The notes beneath the pieces are model-generated. The model was not told the origin of the DNA and searched no databases. It worked only from the letters and a program-made list of their open reading frames with translations. Both the position numbers and the translations under genes were made by a program. 64,000 nt of DNA, from the NCBI GenBank assembly GCA_001051155.2, contig JYIP02000005.1:3410001-3474000 (forward strand). The letters run 5' to 3'. The first letter of the stretch is position 1. Each line of letters opens with the position of its first letter. The stretch is from Chrysoporthe austroafricana. Lineage: Eukaryota; Ascomycota; Sordariomycetes; Diaporthales; Cryphonectriaceae. This document shows positions 13,413 to 26,875 of this stretch, in pieces.

Positions 13413-16400
13413 GCATCTCGAGCGGTCCGTAGTTGATGTTGCTGCAGCTTCACTCTGCTGAGGCGTCTTTCTCTGTAAATAGCCTTTTGCTTTAGCATAA
13501 CATGTTGTAAATGAATCCTGGCTTGGCCGTGTTCGACCCTATTCCTGCCTAGCGAGCACGTGGCGTAGGAATCGATGTACCTGGCCCCTCCAAGACTGAG
13601 GAGAAATTGAGGTGCGTGCTATTTACAGCTCAGGCTTGAGGAATGCTCAGATCATCCTAGGGTCTAAAGCCCCGAGCTGAGGGAGGAGAAGTAAAAGCGT
13701 TTAGTGAAAGGAGGCAAGGAGGGAGTAGGTGAGTAAGCGTAAGATGCAGGTAGAAAAGAAGCCCTATGGGATAGGGAGTAGCTGTAAGGGTTTTGCAAAA
13801 GGACCGTAGAAATGGGTGCCGTCTTTCCGTAGGAAGGTGGAGGGAATAGAATGTCAACAAGATCAAAACTTCAGTGCTTTGACGTCCGCCAAGCGATTTC
13901 TGGGCAGCAGACTGACGTGGAAGTGGGAGTTTGAGGGAGCGAGTTACGACGTGCTGATCTTTTATTTTGTCGTTGACCAAGTATCCACAAGCATCAATCA
14001 TGGGCCTGTTGCCAGATCCTTCCTCTATACGCTTAAGTTGTACATGTGTCTTTCAAGCAGGCAGGGTGGCCAGTTCCAGCCCGGCGGACATCGTGAGGCT
14101 CTTCCCAAGGTTCCTCAGATCTCGGTCATCCAGGCCATCGGTACGTTGACGCAAGACCTGGTGAGAGGTGAGGAGATCCGGAGTGGTCGATGGTGTTCCC
14201 GATCGGATCGCCGCAGATGACAGCTGAGACCAGAAGGCAGCCAATCCCAAGCCGTAGACCACCGGGACGAACGAGGTCGCACAGAGCCACGTCAGCCACC
14301 ATTTGTTTATGTCGTCGATGGGAGAGGGTGTACAACAAGCATCAGGGCCCGGCATGTCCGAGCAGAACTGTGCCGAGCACGTCACGACGGCGCAACCCGG
14401 GTGCCTGAGGGCGGCCTTGGGTTATGTCGCACTGGGGACAGCTGGCGGCGATGTGACTGCTGACTGCTGACTGCCTAAGGGGGGGGGAAGGGTAGCCTCG
14501 ACATAGATGCCGCGCTGCCGCTTGCTGCAGCCGAAGCCGGCGAGGCCCCAGGTGATGAGAATTATGGATGAGGCAGGCTGGGGGCGATATTTGTACTGCA
14601 GCAAGAGGGGCTGATGGACGCCCAGCATCCGCGCTGACTTCAGGGGCGGAATGAGGCGCTTGGAGGGGACGACCGGTGTGGCGTGAGCTGACAGTGTGTA
14701 CAGTACGTAGTGTGGCTCCGGAAGCTATTAACCGAGGGCGCGGAACCACGGCGATCTGCCCCAGTCAGCTACTACATAGTAAAGGATGCCGCTAAAGGAT
14801 CAAGATGGTGGCACTCACGTGGCACCGTAGCCATCGTAGCGTAGAACGTCCTTGGTATCGTGAGTGGGCGGTAGGCTAACGGAGCAGACACCGGGGTAGA
14901 TCCAAACCCCGATGTCCATCATGCACTCTGTCGTGAAGATCGCTGTCGAGTGCTAGCATACAATGCAATGGACCTCCCGGCGTGGACCAGGTTGTCTATC
15001 TCAGACTCGCCGGCCTATCAATTTCCCCGCCGTCCTGATTATCGTCGAAGGATGCACGTGTCAGTCAGTGGCCGAGGCCGGGACGTCACTAACTAAGAGG
15101 AGGGCGGATGATGGTTGCATAGCCTGAACGGTACAAGTGGCTTGCCTATTACGCCTTGGCGTGGACCCCTCACTTCCCTTTCCTGTCAGTCAGGTTACAG
15201 CAGCGGACTGCCTATGGCTTAACGCGGTATAGCCTGCATCGTCCTGTCATTCCAAGATTGCCTGCCAGCCACGCCAAACCCGAACCGCTGGGCAGGCTGC
15301 GTGAATGATATTGTGATGTGCTACCACCGTGACACCAGCCCTCGTATAGGACACAGGAAAGAAAGAAAAGCCGCCTTAGAGCGGCGTGACTGGGCGATCG
15401 AGATGAGGGCTCCGGGGGAGCATATGGCCAAGTTGAAATGAGCAGGCGCCGGGGTGACGGGAGCACAAGGGCCTGGGAGGTAACCGCTCGTGCTGCGCCA
15501 TGGATTACTGCTGGGTACCGCTGCTACAGGGTACTATAGCATGTACTCTGGTACATGGGCAGACGGTTCAGGCCCCCGGGAAAGTGCCTGCAGGTGAGGT
15601 ACACAGTCGGGGCTCGAAGTATACTATATACGGAGTAGTAAGTGTGGCTCCCTGAAAATAAGAAGGGACAGCGCCTCACACAGAGTGGGCTTGCCCGGCC
15701 ACAAGCCTCCCAGCTCCTCACCCGCCCGCGCATGCCACCTGCAGGTACTGCGGTACGGGGGTACTTGGACGTACTTACTTAGTAGAGCCCGTCCTGTCCC
15801 GCTCCCAGGGCCCAGGGCCCACCAGAGAACATCGCCTCACCGATCATCACGACCCGTGCTGCTCTGCCCGATGGTTGACCACCCGCAGTCACACTCACCA
15901 AACCCTCTCGTGCTCAGCCATACTCACTTACATCACTGCCCTGCCCTGCCCTGCCGTGCCCTTCCCTGCCCGTCTGCCGCTGCTGGCTAAGTAGGATTGG
16001 ACACGCCGGGCACCGGCAGTTGGAGATCCATTGCTGTGATCTTGATCCATCCCGTCCCACGCCGTTCGCCCGCCCGCGCCGCCTCCAGGTCTGCTTATCC
16101 CTCCCCCCCCTTGGCTACATCGAATCGAGCTGATCGGAGCAGATCAGGTCGGTGACAACCAGCTTGTTCATTTTTTTTCTGTATTTTTCTTCTGATTATT
16201 TTTTTCATCCCCGCCTTTGCCCCCAAACCTAGGCGTTCTAAGCCTCAACTCACCCCTCGCCTTCCCCGTCACCCACCCGACCGCAAGCTGAATCAGCCGT
16301 ATTTTCCAGTCTTCGTCCCTGTCCATTCAGCCTTTCTCGCCTCCCTTCACCCATCCCCCGGACCAGACATTCGCTACAAATTCCAATCAATGGTGACGGG

Positions 16401-16840
16401 TTCTGACCTCCGCATTAGCTGTGCGCCAACCGCGTCCCGACAGCATTTAAGGCCTCAGCGCATCTGGGTTTGGGGTGGCGCCGTTTCAAGCAACTACGGT
16501 GCCGCACTGACTTGGACAAGTGCACAGTCGAACCCAAAAGGTCGCCGCCTGGTTTGGTTCCCCTCGCCTCCCCTCGCCCGCCTTAACGAAACCGAAACCA
16601 CCACCAAAGCTCGCGCCACGACCCATCCTCGCCAGCGCCACAACCACACAGCCTCGACATTTCGTCACCCGCGCCAAGTCCAGTCCCGACTTGGGAGAAT
16701 GCTCCAGGCGACGCGACAGTGAGGAATAATTGTTCGCACGCGCAGGACCAGCGAGGGGATATTCCTCCCTCCTGCAATTTGATTCTCGGCAGATACGCCA
16801 CACCACCAGCAATCGCAACTCTCCGTCTCCATCCTGCCTC
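13413..16840. other. Long spacer with GTAC-rich island and CT-rich leader
   Basis: No supported gene in 3.4 kb. The segment 15515-15774 holds nine GTAC tetramers. From about 15890 to 16840 the sequence is strongly C/T-rich, with pentanucleotide CCCTG runs near 15940-15975 and T-tracts near 16170-16205. It looks like promoter and long 5' leader of the C2H2 regulator. Confidence 0.5.
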
Positions 16841-18871
16841 ATGGCATCAGACACTGCACCGGCTGCGACAGACCACCCCCTCGCCACGACCACTCACGCG
16901 ACGACCGCCATCCCGTCCGCCTCAGCCTTGCCTCGACTCCCCTCTCCCCAGCCTGTCGCTACAGATTCACCCATACCGCCGTCCAACAAGAGGCCTCGTG
17001 AGGAGTCCCCGATCTCGCCGACCTCTGCTGCCGCCACCCATTTCACCCGCGACTACTCCCCGACCAAGGTTGCCCGTCTCGGCTTGACAGCGCAATTGTC
17101 GTCCCCCCCGTTTCAGCTCACCGGTGCCGCCGCGATTGCAGAGGAGAGGCGCCGAAGGGAAGAGGAGCAGAGGCGCAATCCGCCCGGCGTCAGCGAGAAT
17201 CCCAATCACAAGGCTCTGAGCGACCTCATGTCCGGATCCACCATGACAGTGAGCCGCCCCCAGGACGCGCCAGCATCCATGGACGAGATCGCACTCGCCG
17301 CCGAGGCTACGAAAGCCCTCGGTCCTGTCACAATACCGCAGCCCAATGTCTCCGACGCGAGGACAGACATCAGCCCGCCACGTAGCGCATCAAGTACTGG
17401 AGGCGCTGCCGACAGCCACGCTTTGGTGAACAGCCCGGGTCCGATGGAGGTCGACCAGCGCAGTGACCGGCAGAGCTATGCATCCCAGCCCGACGCTCAG
17501 ATGGACGAGAAGGCGGCGACTTCTCTCTCCTACCCGGGAATCCTCCCTGCCAGCAGTGCGGCGCAAACCCCGGTGCCTCCACCTCGACCGTCCAGCCTCC
17601 CACAGGGCGGCGAGCAGATGCCAGGTTCGTCGAAGAAGCACAAGTGTCCGTATTGTGAGACGGAGTTCACGCGCCATCATAACTTGAAGAGTCACCTCCT
17701 CACCCACAGCCAGGAGAAGCCATACTTGTGCAAGGACTGCAACTTGAGGTTCAGGCGGCTTCACGACCTGAAGCGCCACGGCAAGTTACACACGGGCGAG
17801 AAGAATCACGAGTGTCCAAAGTGTGGTCGCAAATTCGCACGAGGCGATGCACTAGCCCGTCACAGCAAGGGTGTTGGTGGATGTGCTGGCCGGCGCGCCT
17901 CGATGGGAAGTTACGGTGACCAGGGTGAATATGACGGTGCCTCTCGGAACGAGGGTGACGAGTCGATGGTTGGAGTGAGTTACGATGACAACGGCGACGT
18001 GAATATGGCAGAGGAGGACCGTCGCAGGCAGAGTCTGCCTGCGATCAAGGCCCATCATGCCCTGGGTTCAGAAAGTGTCGGTCCGAATTCTCGCACCTAT
18101 CCTCCTGCTGGTGGTCTACGGGCAGGGGCTCCGAGTGTTCTTTACCCACCAAACAACAGCAGCGCTGCTGCACCATCAAGTCTGTCCAACAACATTGCTG
18201 GTGGGCACCCCTCCCATTCTTTTTGCGAGCCCACGCCCCAGTTCTCCCTCCTCATACATGCACGTGAATGACGATGAAGCTCACCACTGCACAATCAAGG
18301 CATCACCGAGAGCCCTAAGCCATTGAGCCCTGCGGTCCACGACCAGGCGCGACAACGCTCGCCAGGGTTGGCCCCCCAATACCAACACTCGCAGCAGTAT
18401 GCTCGACGCCCGTCTGAGCGAGACATACACACCCTGCCACCGCTGCCACCACCACACAGTACAATAAACCCTCTTGTCCACGTCATACGCCTTCATCAAT
18501 CAACTAACGGACTACAAGGTCAACCACCACCCCCAGGGCTGACAACCAACCCCGCAGCGCATTCGAGAACGTCGAATGGGCCTGTCAGCCATGCCAACAC
18601 CGGCGAGTCTTCCGCCAATCTCTTTGCACAAGGCGATCAGGGCGTGTGGACGTACATGCAGCAGCTCGAGGAGAGGGTAAAGGACCTCAGCGAGCGACTC
18701 GCGTCTGTTGAGAACGTCTCAAACGCGCGAGAGGCGCGACTTACGTCTGTGGAGAGCACCTTAACCCAACGAGACTCGAAGATTGGCTTCATGGAACTCG
18801 AGATCGCCGGCTTACGAAAGGAGCTGGCTGAGGGCCGACAGCGCAATGATGGTGTGGCTCAGACAGCCTAG
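16841..18871 (+). CDS. C2H2 zinc-finger transcription factor with C-terminal coiled coil
   Basis: Three exons, 16841-18200, 18300-18458 and 18519-18871, encode 623 residues. The first intron (99 nt) is required to reach the last reading frame. The second (60 nt, GTACAA donor, CTAAC branch point, TACAAG acceptor) contains no in-frame stop, so a form retaining it would be 20 residues longer. The N-terminal half is disordered, rich in Pro, Ser and Ala. Three tandem C2H2 fingers lie at about residues 265-355: CPYCETEFTRHHNLKSHLLTH, CKDCNLRFRRLHDLKRHGKLH and CPKCGRKFARGDALARH, the last followed by a GGCAGRR tail. The C-terminal 70 residues form a heptad-rich coiled coil likely to mediate dimerisation. 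This is a nuclear DNA-binding regulator; its target genes and orthologue name were not established. An upstream in-frame ATG at 16730 exists, but 16841 has the better context and follows the pyrimidine-rich leader. Confidence 0.85.
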
Positions 18872-20832
18872 GTGGCTTGCGATTCTACCATCAGCGCCAC
18901 CACGGCAAAAAATTTGAGTTTGTTGCCTAGACGTCGAAGAGCATCCGCACCTTCGCATTGATTCCCCCTTGATTGTTTCTTTTTACGGCTTATCATGCAT
19001 TTCACTGGCGTGGAGTTGTGACGGATCATCCGGGACTGGACATTTTGTTCTTTTGATTCACAGCATTCGCACCAAAAACTGTTCGTCGCCTCCGTCAATC
19101 TCCATGTCGTTATATCTCCTGCATTACTATTCTCTTTTCCCTCTCTACACCGCTCATTCTCGATCCATTCCTCATTATAATTTTCGCCTCTGATGGAGGG
19201 CTATCATTGTTGGGACCACGTCCAACTTCTACAGGGGAAAAGGGCGTAGGTATGAGAAGGGGATATAGGCGTCCAAATCACGATCAAACTTCTTTCTATC
19301 ACTCGGACTGGCGGACGTCTTATGTTTTGTGGTGCTGTTAGCTTGACGGTACGGTCGTTGGTTCTCGATCTTCTCTCGGTCTCTTGGGAGTAGCTCGGCC
19401 GACCTTGCGATGCTATTCAGGAGACGATAGTCGGATTGAGTTGAGGGGGTTAATAAATGAACGGAGAACAAAACTCGTGGACTCACCGTGAAATGAAAGT
19501 TTAAAGACGTTCCATAGATTGTAAATTGCTACGGTGTGATCTGTAGGTTCCGTCTAGCTCCTACAGTGCTCTTGGTCCCACACGACAACACTTGCTTGAG
19601 ACTTTCCTTCTATCACATGCGCCAATACTGCAGCAGTTTCTTGTTCAAATCCCCGGTACTGTTTCGACGCACCCAATGTATCAATATGAGGAGTCTTGAA
19701 GAAATGCACCTTCCACTCCAGCAGCAGACAAGATATACCTAAAGCGCAGCGCCAGCATTGTTGGTGAGGGCGGATGCCGCAGGACCGGGCGTTCCTTCGA
19801 CTTGAAGGATGCATTTTCGAGAGAGCCGGTCATCCGCCCAGCATGAGGTTCCACGTCGCCATCGGGAGAGCAGAGAAAAAAAAAGACCTGCCGGAGGCGT
19901 GGAACCGGTGGCTCCCCGCATGCAGCCGCCGCAGGCCCACTCGGAGCACCGACATGCTACCGGCCACGAGCGGACCTGCCAAACTGTTCGAACAGATGCT
20001 CGGGTCTCAATACATCTGAGGTCTATGGAGCGACGGTCCCACAGAGGTCTTCGTGGGAGACGGTCTAAATGGGAAACGGCCCATGCTCGGGCAATTTCTC
20101 TGTTGGTCCAAGCTGGGGTTGGGCTGGCTTCGATGGGTCTTCCCGTGAGCAATGGCATGGCTCAGGCCAAGGACGGGCCAACTTGCCGTATGGTCAGTTG
20201 AGCGAAGCGCGGCTACGACTTCGGGCGCCTGTGGCAGACCTGTTGCGACCCGGCGAGAGTCTAGAACTAACAGATTATGATTGTGGCAGGGCGGCGGTGG
20301 GCTTCGTGCCTTATACGGCCGGCGGTTTGGACGCCATATCTTCAAAGAATAGCATGGCCTGTCTGGGATTGGATGGGGAAATTGTCGTAAGGAATGGCGC
20401 AAGGTGGGAATTGTATGACCACGTCTTATGGGACTTACTGCCAATCGGTACCTCGTCACAATACGAGAACGTCCCGAGGTTCTTCACCGCTTCGAGATCT
20501 GAGCCAGAGGCATTCAAAATCACTTAAGTCGTGGCTGTATCATGGCCAACAAAGAGCGCTAGCGGCACAATTTACAGCAGGTATCCGCACAAGAGCATCA
20601 TCATAGCCATTAAGAGCTCGACAACACCGTGTCTAAGTCACTATGCTTGGTGGAAGCGTGGTTAGATGTCATTGTAAGCGTGATGGTCGTCAGATCTCAA
20701 GGCTCTATTTCATTGTCAAGAGTGTTGTACAAGGAACTGTGGAAGTGATCTTCCAATAGACAATTCCCACTTGACCTGTTCATGGTCATATCGTCCGCCG
20801 TGCCCGTCCCATCGCCGCCGCCGTCCTACTGT
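18872..20832. other. Spacer, no recognised gene
   Basis: The C2H2 gene 3' region and the PUP1 3' region meet here. Open frames up to about 150 residues (for example 20069-20527 plus) have no motif, signal peptide or splice support. Confidence 0.45.
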
Positions 20833-21776
20833 CTATGTGTCGACGTCCATCTTCTCGCCCTCAGCCGGCAACTCATGCACGCTCACGAACTTCATGATCT
20901 CATCCTTCTTGATGATCTTCTCGTTCAGCACCGCCGTAGTACCCTTGGGGAACTTGTAGCTCTTAAGCTTCTGGGTCCTCTCATTAGGCTTGACGTAGCC
21001 CCTGTGGAGCGTTGTCTTGTCCGCCGTGATGACCGCCACATCCACGTTGCTTCCCGAACCCAAGTCGTTGAAGATACCCGCCTGGATCGCCTGGCTGCAC
21101 AACTCCATCGCCTCCTCCTTTGTTAGCGAAGCCTTCCAACTCGACTCGAACACACTCATAGCCGCGAGCGAGCCAGAACCCATCGTCACGTACGGCAGCT
21201 TGTCGGTGCTGCCGTGTGCGTGGACCGTGAACAGGTGCGTGCCGGTAGGGTCGACGCCAGCCACGACGAGGTATGCACCGATGTGGCCTTGGTATCGGAA
21301 CAGATGCTGCTTCAGGAGGGTCATGCAGGTCACCACGCGAGGCTTGCGGCCGGTCGATAGGGAGTGCAGCTCCAGGTTGGAGGAGATGAGGGCAGTCGTG
21401 AACTCGGTGTCGGCGGCCGTACCGGCACCTGCGCACCAGATCTGGGGGGCGATGTAGTGCAGCTTTTCGCAGTTCTTGTCGGCGACGATGGGACCGGAGG
21501 TAGCGCGCGTGTCAGCCGCAATCTGCACGGCGGGAGGATGGGTTAGCCAGGGCTGTCTTTTGGGTGCGAGACTCCGTCGACGTGATAGCTCGTCTGAGCA
21601 AGGTAGAGGAGATGCAACGTGGGAAGCCCGGGGGGCGACGTTGTACTGACCACTACGCCGCCATCAAATATGCATCCCACGATGGTGGTTCCTGTGCTGG
21701 TGGCTTTGGGAAGAGGGACGCCTCGCGCGTGCAGCGCTGCGTTGCGGTTGTAGTTCGAGAAGTCGAAACCCGGCAT
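20833..21776 (-). CDS. PUP1: 20S proteasome subunit beta-2 (Pup1, trypsin-like activity)
   Basis: Two exons, 21776-21651 and 21522-20833, encode 271 residues; the 128-nt intron (GTCAGT donor, GTGCAG acceptor) sits inside [18 protein letters not shown] propeptide of about 28 residues precedes the TTIVG sequence, whose first Thr becomes the N-terminal nucleophile after autoprocessing. The family landmarks [51 protein letters not shown] and [10 protein letters not shown] are all present, including the Asp, Lys and Ser residues of the catalytic centre. The C-terminal tail wraps the neighbouring beta-3 subunit in known structures. The start at 21776 gives the usual propeptide; an upstream in-frame ATG at 21818 is unlikely. 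It is head-to-head with NUP159. Confidence 0.97.
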
Positions 21777-22371
21777 CGTAGCGACGTTGTAGGTCAGAAT
21801 GTGAGAATCGTCTCTCAATTTAGATGTGATCGAGCTACCGAGTATCGGAAGAGTACGGTGGATCTCGAGGTGGAGAGTTGATGGTAGTTGAGAAAGGTTG
21901 CGAGCTTGGGGCGTTTGGCTGGTTGTGGAGAGGTGAGGTCGAGGTTGCCAGACACGCCAGAGAGCTCAGCCAGGCAAGCTGGGATGACGAGGCTGCAAGC
22001 CTGCCTTCTAGTAGAGGCGTGAGAGCTGATCCATGATCCCTGCACTGCTCCAAGCTCCCGGCCAGCAGGGGTCTAGTCGGGCAGGCACGCTCTCAATTGC
22101 AACCGCGATCTTTCGGTGCATGGCAGCCTTCAAGTTTCTTTGACCTAGACCACACAGCACACCCCCTTCAGGACGAACTCTCCCGTATCAAATCTGATCG
22201 CGCAAACAAACCCTAACCTGCATCCTCTAAAATTACGTCACTCACCGTCAGTCACTTCAGAGGAGAGAATATTCTACACGCGCAACGGCCTGTCGATGGT
22301 CAGGACCTTAAGCGCGACCCGTTTGCACTGGCCCCAGAGCGTCAGTCTGAACGGCAAACAGGCACGACAAC
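21777..22371. promoter_or_regulatory. Bidirectional promoter region of PUP1 and NUP159
   Basis: The two housekeeping genes start 595 bases apart in opposite directions, so both promoters must lie here. No TATA box stands out, as expected for constitutive genes. A canonical Rpn4-type proteasome element was looked for by eye and not found. Confidence 0.55.
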
Positions 22372-25300
22372 ATGGACGGCAACAGGGATGACAGTCAAGA
22401 TGTTGAGGTCACCGACGACGATACAATCCAGACCGAGGTAGAGCCAAGATTCTGAGTTTGGAGTAAACCAATGCTGACTGCGCATCCTTTTCCAGAGTCT
22501 CGGATTCGCAACGCTCGCTGGAGACGCGAAAGTCCAGTTGACACCCCAGTGGTCCCCACCGCCCACGCCGACAGCCTCGCTCCTCGCCATCGCGTCACGT
22601 CGAGGCATAGTCGCTGCAGCTGGCCCAGACGGCATCTACATCGCCCCGACGGACTCCGTGCGAAACGCATTCAACGGCGACAAGAATGGGGACACCGAAG
22701 TCAGGCCTTTCGCGGCCCAGACCAAGATTCCCATGCCCATGCGGATATCACACCTGGCATTCACACCCGATGAGCAATACCTGATCATGTCCGCTGAGCA
22801 GGGCGGCGGTCTAGCGATTTATGAGACGCAGACGCTACTCCAGGGCAACGGGCAAGCAGCTTTCGAGATCAGCACTAGTGGTGAGACTGTCAAGATATTG
22901 GTGCCCAATCCTAGCCCTGAGCTGGCAGAGTTCTGCGCCGTCGTGACAAACAATGGCAATCTCTTGATCGCCAATTTCAAGCAGAAATCACTTGTCCCTG
23001 GCTCGCATGGTCTTGTCATCCGAGGCGGAGTCACATCGGTTGGGTGGAGCACCAAAGGAAAGCAGCTGGTTGCCGGTCTAGCCGATGGAGCCATCGTTCA
23101 GATGACACCGGACGGCACTGAGAAGGCACAGATCCCCAGGCCAAAATCCCTGGACGGCTATCACGTAGCATCCATTGCTTGGCTGGAGAATCATCTTTTC
23201 CTGGCCGTCTATAACGAGAACGACGGATCGCCACCAAATTCCGAGTTCGTAGCTATTACGCGGCATGCGCCTACAGGACAGACACCATCCTTCGAATTCC
23301 GAAAGCTGGTGAATCCCGTTCCTTCTTTCGAAGACACAGCTCCTCATCCCACGGTTCTGCGCATTCGAGACCACCCGCCAGCTATCCAAGACCTCTTGAT
23401 TGTTGCATCTTCAACGACAGGGGACCTAGGGCTGCTCACGAAAGCCAAAGCTCCGCTAGCCACCGACAAGCCCGCAGATTCAATCACCAACGTCCTCGTC
23501 ACCACTGAGTTCACAGATGATTCCAGGAGAGCGGCTTTACCTGCAGACGAGGAATTCAATGACACCTACCCAGTCGGATTTGCTCTGGACCTCTCCAGTC
23601 GGGATAAGGTATACAAGCCTGTACCAGCTGATGAAGAGATTGAGTACTCACCAGGTCCGCTACCCGCTGTTTGTGTGCTGAACAAAGATGGAGTTCTCGC
23701 CGCGTGGTGGATGGTGTATTACGATGCTGTGAAAGAAGGCACCACGTACCCAGGCATGGCCGCAGTTCAGGGCGAGCCTGCGCCACAAGCCACCGTACCT
23801 GCTACTACCAAGTCGCCCTTTACATCACAGCCCACAAGCTCTGCCTTCGGCGGCTCATCGGCTTTTGGGGGTACTGCGCCGGCCCTCACACCCTCTGCAG
23901 CACCCTCGAACGCCTTTGAAACAGGGTCTGCGACGGCATCGGGACCTACCTTTGGCACTCCGTCTTTTGGAACTCCCAGTTTTGGAAGCAAGCCTGCAGC
24001 GCCAGCATTTGGCCAGTCTGGCGGATTGGGGTCGAGGTCTTCACCCTGGGCGACGGGTGCTACTAATGCAGCTCCCGCTTTTGGCTCCCACGGTTTCTCG
24101 AGCAATGCAGCCCCTGCTGCCGGAGGTTCCACGGGCGGAAAGGTATTTGGCGGCGGTGCAACCTCTAGTGGGTCTGTAACGGGAGGTGGATTTGCAGGAC
24201 GCGCAGGACAGAGCGGCTTCGCAAGTTTTGGAGGCAACAGCAGTGGCGAAAGCATCTTTTCGAAGCCACCATCATCATCCAGTGCCTTTGGTGCAGCCAG
24301 TGGTGGACAGAGTGCCTTCGGTGGAGGCAACCAAAGCGCTTTTGGTGGGGGCAGTCAGAGCACCTTCGGTGCTGGTAAGCCATTCGGTACTGGGGCATTT
24401 GGGTCGAGAGACACGTCCATGGGCAACGACACTGCATTTCCAGCTCCCAATTCAGCAGCAAAGGATGGATCTTCTTTCGGTGCTTCCCCGTTCGTTCTCG
24501 GAACGACATTCAAGGCAGATCCTACCACCGCCAACGACAACGAGAAACCTAGTGGCAAGGGCGGCTTCAGTCTCGGAGGATTTGGCTTGTCGTTAGATGA
24601 TTCTGCTTCCAAATCAGGTTCCCCTTCGGAGTCGAAGGACGACGCTATGGCGGGAGCGACCCTGGTCGAGCAGGAGAAACCGAAATCTCTCTTCGACACG
24701 TCCCAGGGATCTACGACACCAACCTCCACGCCTGCTCCGTCCAAGTTTTTCTCTTCCACCGATAACGCAAACCCCAAGCCAAATCCTTTTGGCGGACCTG
24801 CATCGACTAGTAGTATATTCGGGTCTGCAACTGTACAACCGAGCGTGTCCAAACCCAATCCATTCGCTCAATCTGATGCGAACCAGCTCAAGCCAAGTCC
24901 CAGCCCATTCGGGAGCATACTGAGCTCCACCAAGCCTAATCCGTTCGCTCCGACCAAAGCCGCAAGCACGCCAGTGGCTACAGACGACGTGTCTGATCCC
25001 CCATTGCCACCGGACACAACGAGTAAGGCCGTTTACCCATTTGGGGAATCTTCCTCGTCTTCCATAGCCTCAACTAAAACCACAGAAGACCTCAAGAAAC
25101 CTACCGAGTCGGTCGACGATGCTCCTCTACCACCTGACTTCCTCGCCCCGAAGAGCAAGTCCAAGGCTGATGCCGAGGCTATGCCGCCTGGCATGCCCAA
25201 AGAGGAGTCACCAGCTCCCGAAGAAGCGCCCTTACCCCCAGACTTCATCACCAAACCCAAACTCGACCCCAAACCGTCTTCAGCTGAGCCCTCAGCGACT

Positions 25301-26875
25301 CCCGGTGTTCCTGAGAGCTCCAACAGCGATCTATCTGAGGAGTTCGACGGCGAGGACCAAGATGGTGATGAAGATGGATCTGACGAAGAGGGGGCCGAAG
25401 AGGCCGGCAGTGAAGGAAGTGGCGTCGATGTTGCTAAGGACCTTAGCCCGAGCTCGGTCGGTGCAGGCCAGGACCCCGGCGTCACACCTCAGAGCTCCTT
25501 TGGAGGGATGGCTGGGAGCACCTTTTCCCTCGTCTCGCGTCCAGATGTTGCACAACCCGCTCGGCCGTCTGTGTTCGGTTCAAGTGCTCCTATATTTCCC
25601 AAGCCCGGTCTTACCAGCCCCCGCTCGCCAAGTCCGGTCAGGCATGCTTTGCCCTCAAGAATGGTACCCGGCGAGGGCTCTCGCTCGGTTAGTGCTCCAG
25701 GCGTCGGGCCTCGAGCTCAGAGCTCTGGTTTCAGTAAGAGTATAACCAGTCGCGTGCAGCCTCGGGAGGATCCCAATGTCACTCTGCAGAGGGAAGCGCA
25801 GAAGAAGCAAGCAGAACAAGACCAGCATAGCCTCGAAGACGACGAGTACGAAAAGGTTCAGGCACTTCTTGAGAGCCCGGTCGACTCGACGTTAGACATT
25901 GGCGAGTTCAACGCCTTTATCAGCGTTACTGCAGACGCCCATGCCTCGACAATTGTTGCTCAAGTTGAAGCCCTGTACCGCGACATGAATGGCATGCTTG
26001 TGACACTGGGTCTCAACGCTCGAGCGCTAGCAGGCTTTATCAAGGGGCACGAGGAGCAGAAGTCTGACCAGAAGAAGACCAAGGACGACCTTGAGAACCT
26101 TGATGACTGGGTTCTCTGCGAGGCGGAAGACCTGGAGCACATTTTAGATCACGAGTTGGCGCAAGACCTCGAAGATGGTCGTGTTCAGGACTTCCAAGAC
26201 ACCTGGGACACATGCCAGGATCTTGAGCGGGAGACACAGAAGCTTCGTGCCAAGAAGCAAGATCTCAAACGCATCCTCGATAATGTCCTTGACCCTGACC
26301 AGGCTGCGACGGCTCGCATCATGCCCCTCAATGCCGAGCAGGCGGCACAACAGAACGAGCTCCGCGAGTCCTATGCCCGTGTGACCAAAATGATGGCCGA
26401 CGCCGAGAGTGCACTTACAATGCTCAAGACGAAGCTGGCCACCCTCGCCGGAAAGCCCAACGCTGTACCCACTGTCGATGCCATCATGCGCACCATTGCG
26501 AAGATGACCTCGGCCTTCGAGAAGCGCAGTGGGGAGATCGACATCCTTGAATCCCAGATGCGCAAGCTCCGTTTGAGCGGTAGCCTGGGTCCCTCGAGCC
26601 GCGAGGGCACGCCCGACGTATTCAGAACTCCGCCATCGAATCGGCGCCTCATGGCGGCCAGTGGCAACACGCACTCGCCATCGCCGCTTCGTTCGCTCAA
26701 TGGCAGTACCGGTGGTCGGGGCGGACCGTCGCCGCGGAAGAAGATGAGTGGGTTCACAGCGGAGGAGAAGACGACGATTCGCGACAAGATGCAGAGACGT
26801 CAAGGTGTGCTTGATAGGCTGCGGGTCAAGTTGGTGGAGAACGGGCCAAAAATGTCGAAGATGAATGACATATAA
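22372..26875 (+). CDS. NUP159: Nucleoporin Nup159 (FG nucleoporin of the cytoplasmic face)
   Basis: Two exons, 22372-22437 and 22496-26875, encode 1481 residues; the 58-nt intron follows DTIQTE and leads into SLGFATLAGD. The first 430 residues look like the seven-bladed beta-propeller that in yeast recruits the DEAD-box helicase Dbp5 for mRNA export. Residues about 470-840 carry more than twenty FG dipeptides (SAFGG, PSFGT, NPFGG types). Three PLPPD motifs (about residues 858, 899, 934) and an acidic patch (about 970-1000) follow. The last 350 residues contain long coiled-coil segments matching the Nup82-complex binding region. Size and order agree with Nup159/Nup214 proteins. The acidic and PLPPD stretch occupies the place of the yeast dynein light-chain interacting region; no clear TQT repeat was seen. 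Confidence 0.93.

Noticed and set aside
20069..20527. 152-residue plus-strand open frame between the C2H2 and PUP1 genes
   Set aside because: No motif, overlaps frames of similar length on the other strand, and the composition looks random.
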